Shown here piece by piece: positions 1 through 9,739 of a stretch of 64,000 bases of DNA. The stretch is taken from positions 1-64,000 of the forward strand of contig JAHCJV010000019.1 of assembly GCA_026126105.1 (NCBI GenBank), written 5' to 3'. Below the pieces are notes generated by a model. The model was not told the origin of the DNA and ran no database searches. It was given only the letters and a program-made list of their open reading frames with translations. Within the stretch, counting starts at the first letter, position 1. Every line of letters starts with the position of its first letter. This DNA is from Enhydrobacter sp. (lineage in GTDB: Bacteria; Pseudomonadota; Alphaproteobacteria; Reyranellales; Reyranellaceae). The position numbers and the translations under genes are program-made.

Positions 1-754
1 GCGCGGCCAGGCAGAGCCGCTCGAGGTTGAGGCCCTTCATCAGGCCCGACCAGCCGCGATTCTCCTCGCCGATCACGTGGTCGGCCGGCACGAAGACACC
101 GTCGAAGAAGATCTCGTTGGCGTGCGTCGTTCGGCGGCCCAGCGTCTCGAGCGGCTTCATGCTGAGGCCGGCGGCGCGCGCATCGACCCAGAAGAGCGTC
201 ACACCCTTGTGCCTGGCCTCGCCGTCGGTCTTGGCGACCACCATCAGATAATCGGCGACATGGGCCGCGCTGATGTAGAGCTTCTGCCCCGTGAGCCGGT
301 AGCCATTGCCGTCGCGCACCGCCCGGGTCTTGATGCCGGACGCGTCGGATCCCGTATCGGGCTCGGACAGCGCGAAGGCGGACTTCAGCCTTCCGGCACA
401 AATCTCCGGCAGGTAACGCCGCCGCAGATGCTCGCCCGCCGTGAGCTGCAGATGCATCCCGCCATAGACAACCGTCGGCAGATAGAGCGACGAGGCACCG
501 CTATAGTGCCGCGCCAGCGACTCGACCAAAATCACGAGGTCCTTGCGGTTGCCGCCCATCCCGCCATAGGCGGGGTCGTAGGGCAGCGCCATGTAGCCGG
601 CCTGAGCCAGCGCATCGAAGGCCGCATGCGGAAACTCAGACGCGGCATCGAGACGGCGGATCTCGTCGACAGGCAGCGCCCGGGCGAGCAGCTCGGCGAC
701 ATTGCGCCGGATCAGGCGCTGCTCGTCGGTCAGGCCGAAATCGTCGATGCTCAA
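1..754 (-). CDS. Acyl-CoA dehydrogenase, 3' end cut off by the window
   Basis: Flavin-dependent acyl-CoA dehydrogenase that would introduce the alpha-beta double bond in an acyl-CoA thioester. Only the first 251 codons are visible. They cover the N-terminal helical domain, beginning SIDDFGLTDEQRLIRRN, and the middle beta domain with the family block FALSEPDTGSDASGIKT and the later GVTLFWVD and FVPADHVIGEENRGW. The C-terminal catalytic helical domain lies beyond the left edge. The likely start is a TTG overlapping the stop codon of the upstream alcohol dehydrogenase as TTGA, which implies one operon with translational coupling. The family assignment is firm; the substrate cannot be told. Confidence 0.85.
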   Translation of the reverse strand, partial: MSIDDFGLTDEQRLIRRNVAELLARALPVDEIRRLDAASEFPHAAFDALAQAGYMALPYDPAYGGMGGNRKDLVILVESLARHYSGASSLYLPTVVYGGMHLQLTAGEHLRRRYLPEICAGRLKSAFALSEPDTGSDASGIKTRAVRDGNGYRLTGQKLYISAAHVADYLMVVAKTDGEARHKGVTLFWVDARAAGLSMKPLETLGRRTTHANEIFFDGVFVPADHVIGEENRGWSGLMKGLNLERLCLAA

Positions 755-1851
755 TCGAACACCACGACCCCGCGGGCGACCTCGCCACCCATCATGCGCC
801 TGAAGCCCTCATTGATGTCGGCAAGCTTGTAGGTGCGGCTGATCAGGCCGTCGATGTTCAGCTTCCGGTTCATGTAGTGGTCGACCAGGATCGGGAAATC
901 GAGATTGGGCCGCACCGAGCCATAGAAGGTGCCGCTCATCGTCTTCTCGGCAAACACCATCATGAAGGGCGAGTACGTGGCCTTGACGGTCGCCGCCGAG
1001 ATGCCGACCGCGACCGCGTGACCGCCCGGTGCCAGGGAATCGAAGGCAAGTGCCTGGGTTGCGCCGTTCGAGACAGCATCGAAGGAATAGTCGACGCCGA
1101 GGCCTCCGGCGATCGATTTCACCTTCTTAACGGGATCGTTGTCGGTCGCGGTGTTGATGGTGTGGGTGGCGCCGAACGTCCTGGCCATCTCGAGCTTGTT
1201 GTCGAGGATGTCGGCGGCGATGATGATGCCCGCCCCCGAAATCATCGCGCCCTGGATGGCGTTGAGCCCGACGCCGCCGCAGCCGATCACCAGCACCGTC
1301 GAGCCCGCCTCGATCTTGGCATGGCGCGTCACGGCCCCGACGCCGGTCGCGACGCAGCAGCCGACCAGCGCGGCCTGGGGCCACGGCATGTCCTTGCGGA
1401 TCGGGATCACCATCTCTTCGGGAACGACGACTTCCTCGGCAAACGTGCCGATCCGCGCCATCTGGTTTATGCCCTGCCCGTTGTGCTTGATGCGCAGCGT
1501 GCCGTCGTAGAGCGCGCCCGGGGGCACAGCGGCGCGGCCGATGCACAGCACAGTCCGGCCCTGGCTGCAGTACTTGCAGCGGCCGCAATGCGGACGGAAC
1601 GAAAAGATCACGTGGTCGCCGGGCTTCACGGTGGTGACCCCGGGACCAACTTCGGCTATCTCGCCCGCCGCCTCGTGACCGGGCACGATCGGCATCGGCG
1701 ACGGCCAGTCGCCATTCATGATGTGCCAGTCGCTCTGGCACACGCCCGACGCCTTCATCTTCACGCGGACCTCGCCCGCCTTGGGCGGGTCGAGCTCGCA
1801 CTCGACGACCTGCAACGGCTCGTTGGGCTTGAACAGAACGGCGGCCTTCAT
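751..1851 (-). CDS. Zinc-dependent alcohol dehydrogenase (MDR superfamily)
   Basis: 366-residue medium-chain dehydrogenase/reductase that oxidises an alcohol with NAD. The catalytic zinc ligands are visible as Cys38, the GHE block at 58-60 and a Cys at 165/166. The structural zinc lobe has the four cysteines 89, 92, 95 and 103. The Rossmann motif GCGGVG lies at 190-195, followed by an acidic residue in AADILDNK, which suggests NAD over NADP. The layout resembles the class III/NDMA-type alcohol dehydrogenases common in actinobacteria and alphaproteobacteria. It is first in an operon with the truncated acyl-CoA dehydrogenase, whose start overlaps its stop. A role in alcohol or aldehyde catabolism is inferred. 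Confidence 0.9.
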   Translation of the reverse strand: MKAAVLFKPNEPLQVVECELDPPKAGEVRVKMKASGVCQSDWHIMNGDWPSPMPIVPGHEAAGEIAEVGPGVTTVKPGDHVIFSFRPHCGRCKYCSQGRTVLCIGRAAVPPGALYDGTLRIKHNGQGINQMARIGTFAEEVVVPEEMVIPIRKDMPWPQAALVGCCVATGVGAVTRHAKIEAGSTVLVIGCGGVGLNAIQGAMISGAGIIIAADILDNKLEMARTFGATHTINTATDNDPVKKVKSIAGGLGVDYSFDAVSNGATQALAFDSLAPGGHAVAVGISAATVKATYSPFMMVFAEKTMSGTFYGSVRPNLDFPILVDHYMNRKLNIDGLISRTYKLADINEGFRRMMGGEVARGVVVFD

Positions 1852-1901
1852 TGAAATCCTCCCGACTTCTGAAACGATACTGGCACAGTTCGGCCGCGTG
1901 A

Positions 1902-2630
1902 TCAGGTCCTGCGCTTGGCTCGCCGGACATTGCGCTCGACGTTGCGCGACGTCCGGTCGATCAGCGCCAACATCGCGGCATAGGCGCCATCGGCGTCACG
2001 GCGGCGGATCGCCTCGAGCACTGCCCGATGCAACGGCACTGACGGTGCCGGCGCTCCCGCATGGCGCGAGGCGATACGCACGAACATGCCGAGAGCGACC
2101 TCGATCAGCGCGGCGAACGCCGCCATGAAATCGTTACCCGTGGCCACGAGGATCGCCTTGTGGAACCGTCGGTCCGGGTCGGCGTACAGCGCTGCGTCGT
2201 TCGCGGCGCGCTCCATCTCGGCGAAAGCCTCCTCGATGGCCGCAAGAGTGGCGGGCGTATGGCTTCGAGCCGCCATGGCAGCGGCCGCCGGTTCCACCAC
2301 GGCGCGCATATGAAGCATATCGAAGACGAACTTCGGTTCGGCGCCGTTCTTCAGCCGCCACGCCAGCACGTCGGCATCGAGAGCGTTCCACGCCTCGCGC
2401 GAACGCGCGCGCGTGCCCGTCCGCTTGCGGGATTCAATCAGGCCCTTCGCCGACAAGAGCTTGAGCGCCTCGCGCACCACGCTGCGACTCGCCCCGTAAC
2501 GGCGGCAGAGCTCGAGTTCCCCCGGCACGAGTTCGTCGGGTCGATAGACGCCGGCGACGATGGCCGCACCGATCTCTTCGGCGATGCGCGCGGCGCCTCC
2601 GGCTCGGGTTATGGTCGCGGGCGTTGACAT
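1902..2630 (-). CDS. GntR-family transcriptional regulator, FCD (FadR-like) subfamily
   Basis: 242-residue regulator. The N-terminal winged helix (about residues 10-75) contains VPGELELCRRYGASRSVVRE, the classic GntR recognition-helix block, then GLIESRKRTGTR as the wing. The all-helical C-terminal half is an FCD ligand domain with spaced acidic and histidine residues (DPDRRFHKAI and PLHRAVLEAI), typical of a metal and organic-acid pocket. I chose the ATG at 2630. An upstream ATG at 2663 would put the 19-bp palindrome inside the gene, and an earlier one would run into the divergent gene. It probably represses itself and the divergent transporter/SDR operon. The effector is unknown, perhaps a sugar acid. 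Confidence 0.88.
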   Translation of the reverse strand: MSTPATITRAGGAARIAEEIGAAIVAGVYRPDELVPGELELCRRYGASRSVVREALKLLSAKGLIESRKRTGTRARSREAWNALDADVLAWRLKNGAEPKFVFDMLHMRAVVEPAAAAMAARSHTPATLAAIEEAFAEMERAANDAALYADPDRRFHKAILVATGNDFMAAFAALIEVALGMFVRIASRHAGAPAPSVPLHRAVLEAIRRRDADGAYAAMLALIDRTSRNVERNVRRAKRRT

Positions 2631-2648
2631 GGCCACCAAGTCGCCGGA

Positions 2649-2667
2649 CGATATGTCAGACATATCG
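2649..2667. promoter_or_regulatory. Perfect 19-bp palindrome, probable GntR/FCD operator
   Basis: CGATATGTC-A-GACATATCG is a perfect inverted repeat with one central base, lying between the divergent GntR regulator and the solute-binding protein gene. Its core TGTCAGACA resembles the GTC-N-GAC type cores known for FCD-type GntR operators. It sits 18 bases from the regulator start codon and about 50 bases before the transporter start, a suitable place to control both. The palindrome is seen directly; the binding role is inferred. Confidence 0.7.
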
Positions 2668-2718
2668 ATGCGCCAAGACCGAAACCGGCGGCGCTTCAGC
2701 TTCTGGGAGGAAGCAAAC

Positions 2719-4065
2719 ATGACCGTTATCCGTCGCCGCACGATTCTCGGAGGTGCGATCAGCGCGCCGTTCGCGACCCTGGCCGCCCCCGCCGTCAACG
2801 CCCAGGGCGGCAAACCCCATGCCGGCACGACGATCAACGCGGCCTGCTTCCAGACGACCTACTTCACCTATCTCAAGGACTACTTCCCGCAGTTCGAGGA
2901 GAAGACCGGAATCAAGGTCAATTTCAACATGCAGGCGTTTCCCGTCTACAATCAGCGCACCGATCTCGAGCTGTCGACCAAGGGCACCGCGTTGGACGTC
3001 TGCAACGCGACCTTCATCTACACCGGCCGCTGGATCGGGGCCGGCTGGCTCACCAACCTCGACACCTTCACGAAGGACCGCAAGTACACGCCGGCCGACT
3101 GGGAGCCCGAGGATTTTGCCGGCGGCCCGCAATCGGCGATGAAAAACGCCAAGGGAGAGACGTTCGGCTTCTCGTGGGAAGGCGGCGCGATGATCACGAG
3201 CGCGGCACGCTACGACCTGATCGAGAAAGCGGGACTTGGCATGCCCAAGACCTTCGACGAACTGATCAAGGTCTGCGACGCGGTTCACAACAAGGAGAAC
3301 GTTGCCGCCTTCACCGCCGACAAGCTGCATCACTGGAACTGGATTCCGTACCTGATGGGCATGGGCGGTGCGGTGTTCAAGGCGCCGCCGGAGAACCTGA
3401 CCCCGACGCTGGATACGCCCCAAGCCGCGAAATCGGCCGACTGGTACGCCAATCTCTTGATGAAATACGGGCCGGACGGGCTGTTGTCGTACTCGGACGA
3501 CCAGGCGATGCGCTCGCAGATGTCGGGCCGCGCCAACATCCGCACCCAGGCGATCACCTGGATGGTACCGCTCGCCAAGCATGCCGAGAGCACCGTGCAG
3601 AAGACGGTGCGCTATGGCCTGATGCCGGCGGGCCCCGATGGCAATTTCCCGGGTTCCAACAGCCACGGCCTCGCCATCCCCGCCGGCTCGAAGAAGAAGG
3701 AAGCGGCATGGGAATTCATCAAGTGGGCGCTGTCGAAGGAGACGCTCAACATGGTCGTGAAGGATCACGGCTATCCCAGCGTCTGCCGGCTGTCGGTGAT
3801 CCGGAGCCCCGAGTTCAAGAAAGTGCTGACCCTGAACGGCCAGGACGTCGCCTCGCTCTACCTCGAGGTGCTCGAGCTCGGCGGCAAGACCGGATACATG
3901 AAGTACCGGACCGTGCCGGTCTATCCGCAGGTCGGCGACAAGATCAACAAGGCGATCGAGCGGATCGCAACCAAGCAGCAGGACGCCGCTGCCGCCATGA
4001 AGCAGGCGCAGTCGGAGTCCTTGAGCGATCTCAAGAAGGCCGGAATCAAGGTTGACCAGGGTTGA
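2719..4065 (+). CDS. ABC transporter substrate-binding protein, family 1 (sugar type)
   Basis: 448-residue periplasmic binding protein of the carbohydrate (CUT1) class. The N-terminus RRRTILGGAISAPFATLAAPAVNA is an export signal with a twin-arginine-like start. The mature part shows family features such as DYFPQFEEKTGIKVNF and AAWEFIKWALSKE. The ATG at 2719 is chosen because GGGAGG lies eight bases upstream; in-frame ATGs further upstream would have no signal peptide and would run into the operator. It is the first gene of an operon with two permeases and two SDR enzymes, divergent from the GntR regulator. A polyol, sugar or sugar acid is the likely ligand. Confidence 0.88.
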   Translation: MTVIRRRTILGGAISAPFATLAAPAVNAQGGKPHAGTTINAACFQTTYFTYLKDYFPQFEEKTGIKVNFNMQAFPVYNQRTDLELSTKGTALDVCNATFIYTGRWIGAGWLTNLDTFTKDRKYTPADWEPEDFAGGPQSAMKNAKGETFGFSWEGGAMITSAARYDLIEKAGLGMPKTFDELIKVCDAVHNKENVAAFTADKLHHWNWIPYLMGMGGAVFKAPPENLTPTLDTPQAAKSADWYANLLMKYGPDGLLSYSDDQAMRSQMSGRANIRTQAITWMVPLAKHAESTVQKTVRYGLMPAGPDGNFPGSNSHGLAIPAGSKKKEAAWEFIKWALSKETLNMVVKDHGYPSVCRLSVIRSPEFKKVLTLNGQDVASLYLEVLELGGKTGYMKYRTVPVYPQVGDKINKAIERIATKQQDAAAAMKQAQSESLSDLKKAGIKVDQG

Positions 4066-4967
4066 TTGCTGAACGTACCGCGGGCTTTGCACGACAGCAG
4101 CATCGCTTCTTCCTCTTCTGCGTGGCGCCGTCACTCGCCGTGCTCGCGATCATCACGCTGCTGCCATCGATCTATCTGCTGGTGACGAGCTTCACGCCGC
4201 TCAGCCTGACGCGACCGGAGACGCTCTGGGACTTCTCGCAGCCGCTCGAGAACTACCGCCAGCTCCGGGCCGACGAACGGCTGCACAACTCGGTCTGGGT
4301 GCAGATCAAGCTGTCGTTCTGGACGGTATTGCTGCAGCTCCTGATCGGGCTCGGGCTCGCCCTCCTGCTGAACGTGAAGTCTCGCCTGCTCGAGGCGCTC
4401 CGCACCGTCTTCATGATCCCGATGGTGCTGCCCCCGATCGTGGTGGCGATCATCTGGAAGGTGATCTACACGCCCGATATCAGCCCCATGCACGGCGTCT
4501 TCAGAGCGATCGGCTGGAACGTACCGGCATTGATCACCGATCCTGAATGGGCGCTGACCGCGATCATCATCGCCGACACCTGGGAATGGTTCCCCTTCAC
4601 GATGCTGATGGTGCTGGCGGCACTGCAGATGCTGCCGCAGGAGTTGATCGACGCAGCCAAGGTGGACGGTGCCTCGGGATGGCAAGTCACATGGCATGTC
4701 ACCCTCCCTTTCATCCAGGGGGTGCTGCTGGTCGCGGGCCTGTTCCGCCTGATCGATTCGATCAAGGCCTTTCCGCTCATCTACATCCTGACCGACGGGG
4801 GGCCCGGCAGCCTGACGGAGGTGACGAACTACTACTCCTTTCTGCAGGCCTTCAATTTTTCGTATCTAGGGTTTTCCAGCGCCATCACCGTCGTTCTGCT
4901 GGCGGCAACCCTGCTGCTGAGCTGGCTGATCGTGCGCGTCGTCGGGTGGGGTGTTCGTGTCGACTAG
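4062..4967 (+). CDS. ABC transporter permease, MalF/UgpA type
   Basis: 301-residue inner-membrane permease with about six hydrophobic segments, the first around FFLFCVAPSLAVLAIITLLP. The cytoplasmic coupling (EAA) loop reads DAAKVDGASGWQVTWHVTLP near residue 205. The start is a TTG overlapping the stop of the binding protein as TTGA; no better ATG exists near the N-terminus, so the coupling looks real. It pairs with the next permease. No ATP-binding subunit is encoded in this cluster. Confidence 0.87.
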   Translation: MIAERTAGFARQQHRFFLFCVAPSLAVLAIITLLPSIYLLVTSFTPLSLTRPETLWDFSQPLENYRQLRADERLHNSVWVQIKLSFWTVLLQLLIGLGLALLLNVKSRLLEALRTVFMIPMVLPPIVVAIIWKVIYTPDISPMHGVFRAIGWNVPALITDPEWALTAIIIADTWEWFPFTMLMVLAALQMLPQELIDAAKVDGASGWQVTWHVTLPFIQGVLLVAGLFRLIDSIKAFPLIYILTDGGPGSLTEVTNYYSFLQAFNFSYLGFSSAITVVLLAATLLLSWLIVRVVGWGVRVD

Positions 4968-5784
4968 AGCGCGCCGTCGCGACCGTGGGATCATGACCGG
5001 CCTGGCGGTCGTGCTGGCCGTGCTCGCGCTGTCGCCGTTCGTCTGGCTGCTCCTGATGTCATTCAAGACCAACGCCGAGATCTTCCGCTTTCCGCCGCGA
5101 CTGCTCTTCGATGCGACCCTCGCCAACTATGCGGCGCTGTGGACATCGGAGTTCCGCAACTCCTTCGCCAACAGCCTCGTCGTAAGCGTCGCCTCGACCG
5201 TGCTCTCCTTGCTGGTGGGCGTTCCGGCTGCCTACGCCTTGTCGCGCTGGACACGGCGCGGCGGCGGCGCGATCACGCTGTGGATCCTGGCCAGCCGCAT
5301 GGCGCCGCCGATTGCCTTCACCATCCCCTATTTCCTGGTCTACCGCCATCTCGAGCTGCTCGACACGCGGACCGGCCTCGTCATCATCTATCTTACCACC
5401 AATCTGTCGCTGGTGATCTGGATGATGCGGCCGTTCTACGACCAGCTGCCGCGCGCCCTGGAGGAAGCGGCCTGGATCGACGGCGCCACCATGTGGCAGG
5501 GCTTCACCCGCATCATCCTGCCGCTCTCCGGCCCCGGGCTCGCGGCAACAGCGATCCTCTGCTTCCTGTTCGCCTGGAACGACTTCTTCTTCGCCCTGAT
5601 CCTGACTCGCACAGAGGCGATGACCGCGCCGGTCGCCGTGGTCAATTTCATGAACTACGAAGGCTGGGAATGGGGCCGCATCGCCGCGGGCGGCACGATG
5701 ATCATGCTGCCGGTGCTGGTCTTCTCGTTCATCGTGCGTCGCTACCTCGTGAGCGGCCTTACCGGAGGGGCAGTCAAAGGATGA
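4951..5784 (+). CDS. ABC transporter permease, MalG/UgpE type
   Basis: 277-residue second permease of the same transporter. It has a basic N-terminus, about six membrane segments, and the coupling loop EEAAWIDGATMWQGFTRIIL, a textbook EAA motif. The GTG start at 4951 overlaps the end of the first permease by 17 bases; a second GTG at 4957 is also possible. Its last codons overlap the start of the first SDR gene as ATGA. Its 3' end is duplicated in degenerate form downstream, at 6556-6639. Confidence 0.87.
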   Translation: MFVSTRARRRDRGIMTGLAVVLAVLALSPFVWLLLMSFKTNAEIFRFPPRLLFDATLANYAALWTSEFRNSFANSLVVSVASTVLSLLVGVPAAYALSRWTRRGGGAITLWILASRMAPPIAFTIPYFLVYRHLELLDTRTGLVIIYLTTNLSLVIWMMRPFYDQLPRALEEAAWIDGATMWQGFTRIILPLSGPGLAATAILCFLFAWNDFFFALILTRTEAMTAPVAVVNFMNYEGWEWGRIAAGGTMIMLPVLVFSFIVRRYLVSGLTGGAVKG

Positions 5785-6548
5785 CCCGCGTGCTTCTCAT
5801 CACCGGCGGCGCGTCTGGCATCGGCGCGGAGACCGCGCGACGTGCGGCAAGCCGCGGTTACAGCATCGCCCTCAACTACCGCACGCGCGATACCGAGGCG
5901 AAGAAGCTGGTAGCCGACGTCGAGGCGCTGGGAAGGGGCGCCGGCGCCAAGGCAATCGCGATCAAGGCCGACATGGCGCGCGAAGACGACATCGTGCGGA
6001 TGTTCGAGGAGACAACCCAGGCGCTCGGGCCGGTCACTCATCTGCTGAACAGCGCGGGTATCAGCCGGCAGATGCGAGTGGCCGAATACGACGCGGCAGC
6101 GCTGGCGACGCTGTTCGCCACGAACGTCACTGGGCTGATGCTGTGCTGCCGAGAGGCAGCGAAGCTCATGTCGACCAAGCACGGTGGCAAGGGTGGCGCG
6201 ATCGTCAATATCTCCTCGATGGCCTCGACGCTCGGCGGCCGAAGCGGCTCGTCGGCCTACGCCGCGACCAAGGGTGCCGTCGATTCCTTCACCAGGGGCT
6301 TCGCGCGCGAAGTCGCATCCGAGGGCATCCGGGTGAACTCCCTGCGTCCCGGCATGGTGCTGACGGAGATGACCGAGAAGCGGCTCGAGAACGCCGCCTT
6401 TCGCAATCACATCGAGGCATCGATCCCGATGGGCCGCGTCGGCAAGGCCGGCGAAATCGCCGATGCGGCACTGTGGCTCCTGTCAGACGAAGCCGCCTTC
6501 ATCACGGGCTCGATGCTCGACGCCGCCGGCGGCGGATACAATATCTAG
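5781..6548 (+). CDS. SDR-family oxidoreductase, copy 1
   Basis: 255-residue classical short-chain dehydrogenase/reductase. It has the cofactor motif TGGASGIG at 8-15, a structural Asn in FATNVTG (about 115), catalytic Ser at 145/146, and Tyr160 and Lys164 in the SAYAATK block. It is probably a sugar, polyol or 3-oxoacyl-type dehydrogenase acting on what the upstream transporter brings in (inference from operon position). The start codon overlaps the permease stop as ATGA. It is closely similar along its whole length to the next SDR gene, evidence of a tandem duplication. Confidence 0.9.
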   Translation: MTRVLLITGGASGIGAETARRAASRGYSIALNYRTRDTEAKKLVADVEALGRGAGAKAIAIKADMAREDDIVRMFEETTQALGPVTHLLNSAGISRQMRVAEYDAAALATLFATNVTGLMLCCREAAKLMSTKHGGKGGAIVNISSMASTLGGRSGSSAYAATKGAVDSFTRGFAREVASEGIRVNSLRPGMVLTEMTEKRLENAAFRNHIEASIPMGRVGKAGEIADAALWLLSDEAAFITGSMLDAAGGGYNI

Positions 6549-6555
6549 GTTCTCC

Positions 6556-6639
6556 AGCGGCACGATGATCAAGCTGCCGGTGCTTGTGTTCCCCTCGGCC
6601 GTACGGCGATATCTCGTTGGATTCACTGGGGAGCTATAG
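6556..6639 (+). pseudogene. Duplicated and decayed 3' end of the upstream permease gene
   Basis: An in-frame run of 27 codons ending in TAG reads SGTMIKLPVLVF, then VRRYLVGFTGEL. The true permease C-terminus reads GGTMIMLPVLVF, then VRRYLVSGLTGG. The DNA also matches, for example GGCACGATGATCA followed by GCTGCCGGTGCT in both copies. The fragment stands in the same position before SDR copy 2 as the real permease end stands before SDR copy 1, at an offset of about 865 bases. It has no start codon of its own and is best read as the left border of the tandem duplication. Confidence 0.85.
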
Positions 6640-6643
6640 AGGA

Positions 6644-7411
6644 ATGAGTGGCGTACTTCTGATCACCGGCGGCGCAAGCGGCATCGGCGCCGAGACCGGC
6701 CGGCGTGCCGCCAGGCGCGGCTACAAGGTCGCGATCAATTACCGCTCGCGCGACGCGCAGGCGATGGGCGTGGCGGCCGACATTGCCGCGCAGGGCGGCG
6801 AAGCAATCGCCATCCCCGGCGACATGGCGAACGAAGCCGACATCGTGCGTCTGTTCAACGAGACCGAGCGGGTGTTCGGCCGCATTACCCATCTGGTCAA
6901 CAGCGCCGGAATCGGCGGCGGCGGCATGCGCGTCGAGGCATTCGACGCCGCCTCCTTGCACAAGGTCTTTGCCGTCAATGTCGTGGGACTAATGCTCTGC
7001 TGCCGCGAGGCCGCGCGGCGCATGTCGACCCGCCATGGCGGCAAGGGCGGCTCGATCGTCAATGTCTCGTCGATGGCCGGCACGATCGGCGGCCGGCCCG
7101 GCGCATCGCACTATGCGGCCAGCAAGGCGGCCGTCGATTCCTTCACGATGGGGTTCGCCAAGGACGTCGCGGCCGAGGGCATCCGGGTCAATTCGCTGCG
7201 GCCCGGCATGGTTCTGACCGAGATGACCGAAGATCGCCTGAAGGACGATGCCTTCCGCACCGGCATCGAATCGACCATCGCCATGGGCCGCGTCGGCCGT
7301 GCCGAGGAGATCGCCGATGCGATCCTCTGGCTGCTGTCGGACGAGGCGTCCTTCATCTCCGGCGCCCGCGTCGACGCGTCGGGTGGCGGATTCGTGTTCG
7401 GGAAGACGTAG
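6644..7411 (+). CDS. SDR-family oxidoreductase, copy 2
   Basis: 255-residue paralogue of the preceding SDR with the same length and block order. It has TGGASGIG at 8-15, catalytic Ser143, Tyr157 and Lys161 in SHYAASK, and the shared strings EGIRVNSLRPGMVLTEMTE and MSTRHGGKGG. The start is the ATG after GAGG at 6640, giving the same N-terminus as copy 1. The two copies have diverged at many positions, including SRQMRVAEYD versus GGGMRVEAFD near the active site. Separate substrates or stereospecificity are therefore possible. It is last in the transporter operon and convergent with ilvC. Confidence 0.9.
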   Translation: MSGVLLITGGASGIGAETGRRAARRGYKVAINYRSRDAQAMGVAADIAAQGGEAIAIPGDMANEADIVRLFNETERVFGRITHLVNSAGIGGGGMRVEAFDAASLHKVFAVNVVGLMLCCREAARRMSTRHGGKGGSIVNVSSMAGTIGGRPGASHYAASKAAVDSFTMGFAKDVAAEGIRVNSLRPGMVLTEMTEDRLKDDAFRTGIESTIAMGRVGRAEEIADAILWLLSDEASFISGARVDASGGGFVFGKT

Positions 7412-7446
7412 CTCCCATCTGCTTAGGACACCGGGCTCAAAAGAGA

Positions 7447-7469
7447 GAGGCGCCGGGTTTCGGCGCCTC
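7447..7469 (-). terminator. Hairpin terminator downstream of ilvC
   Basis: GAGGCGCCG and CGGCGCCTC form a perfect 9-bp stem with a five-base loop. Read on the minus strand it is followed by TCTCTTTTG, so it suits the end of the ilvC transcript. A second short stem (TAGGCGCG/CGCGCCTA, 7534-7551) overlaps the ilvC stop codon. The plus-strand side has no T-run, so use by the SDR operon is less likely. Confidence 0.55.
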
Positions 7470-7548
7470 GATCCATTCTGCGGGGTGCGGGCTCTCGCGC
7501 ATATGAATGCGCTGCCGCCCGCCGGGCTCGAAATAGGCGCGTCCGCGC

Positions 7549-9735
<2,187 letters not shown>

Positions 9736-9739
<4 letters not shown>

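Noticed and set aside
877..1854. 325-codon open frame antisense to the alcohol dehydrogenase
   Set aside because: Codon-bias shadow; the product is composed of repeated Asp/Arg/His with no domain.
6584..6643. Extended N-terminus of SDR copy 2 (20 extra codons)
   Set aside because: These codons lie in another frame of the duplicated permease tail; copy 1 starts at the equivalent of ATG 6644.
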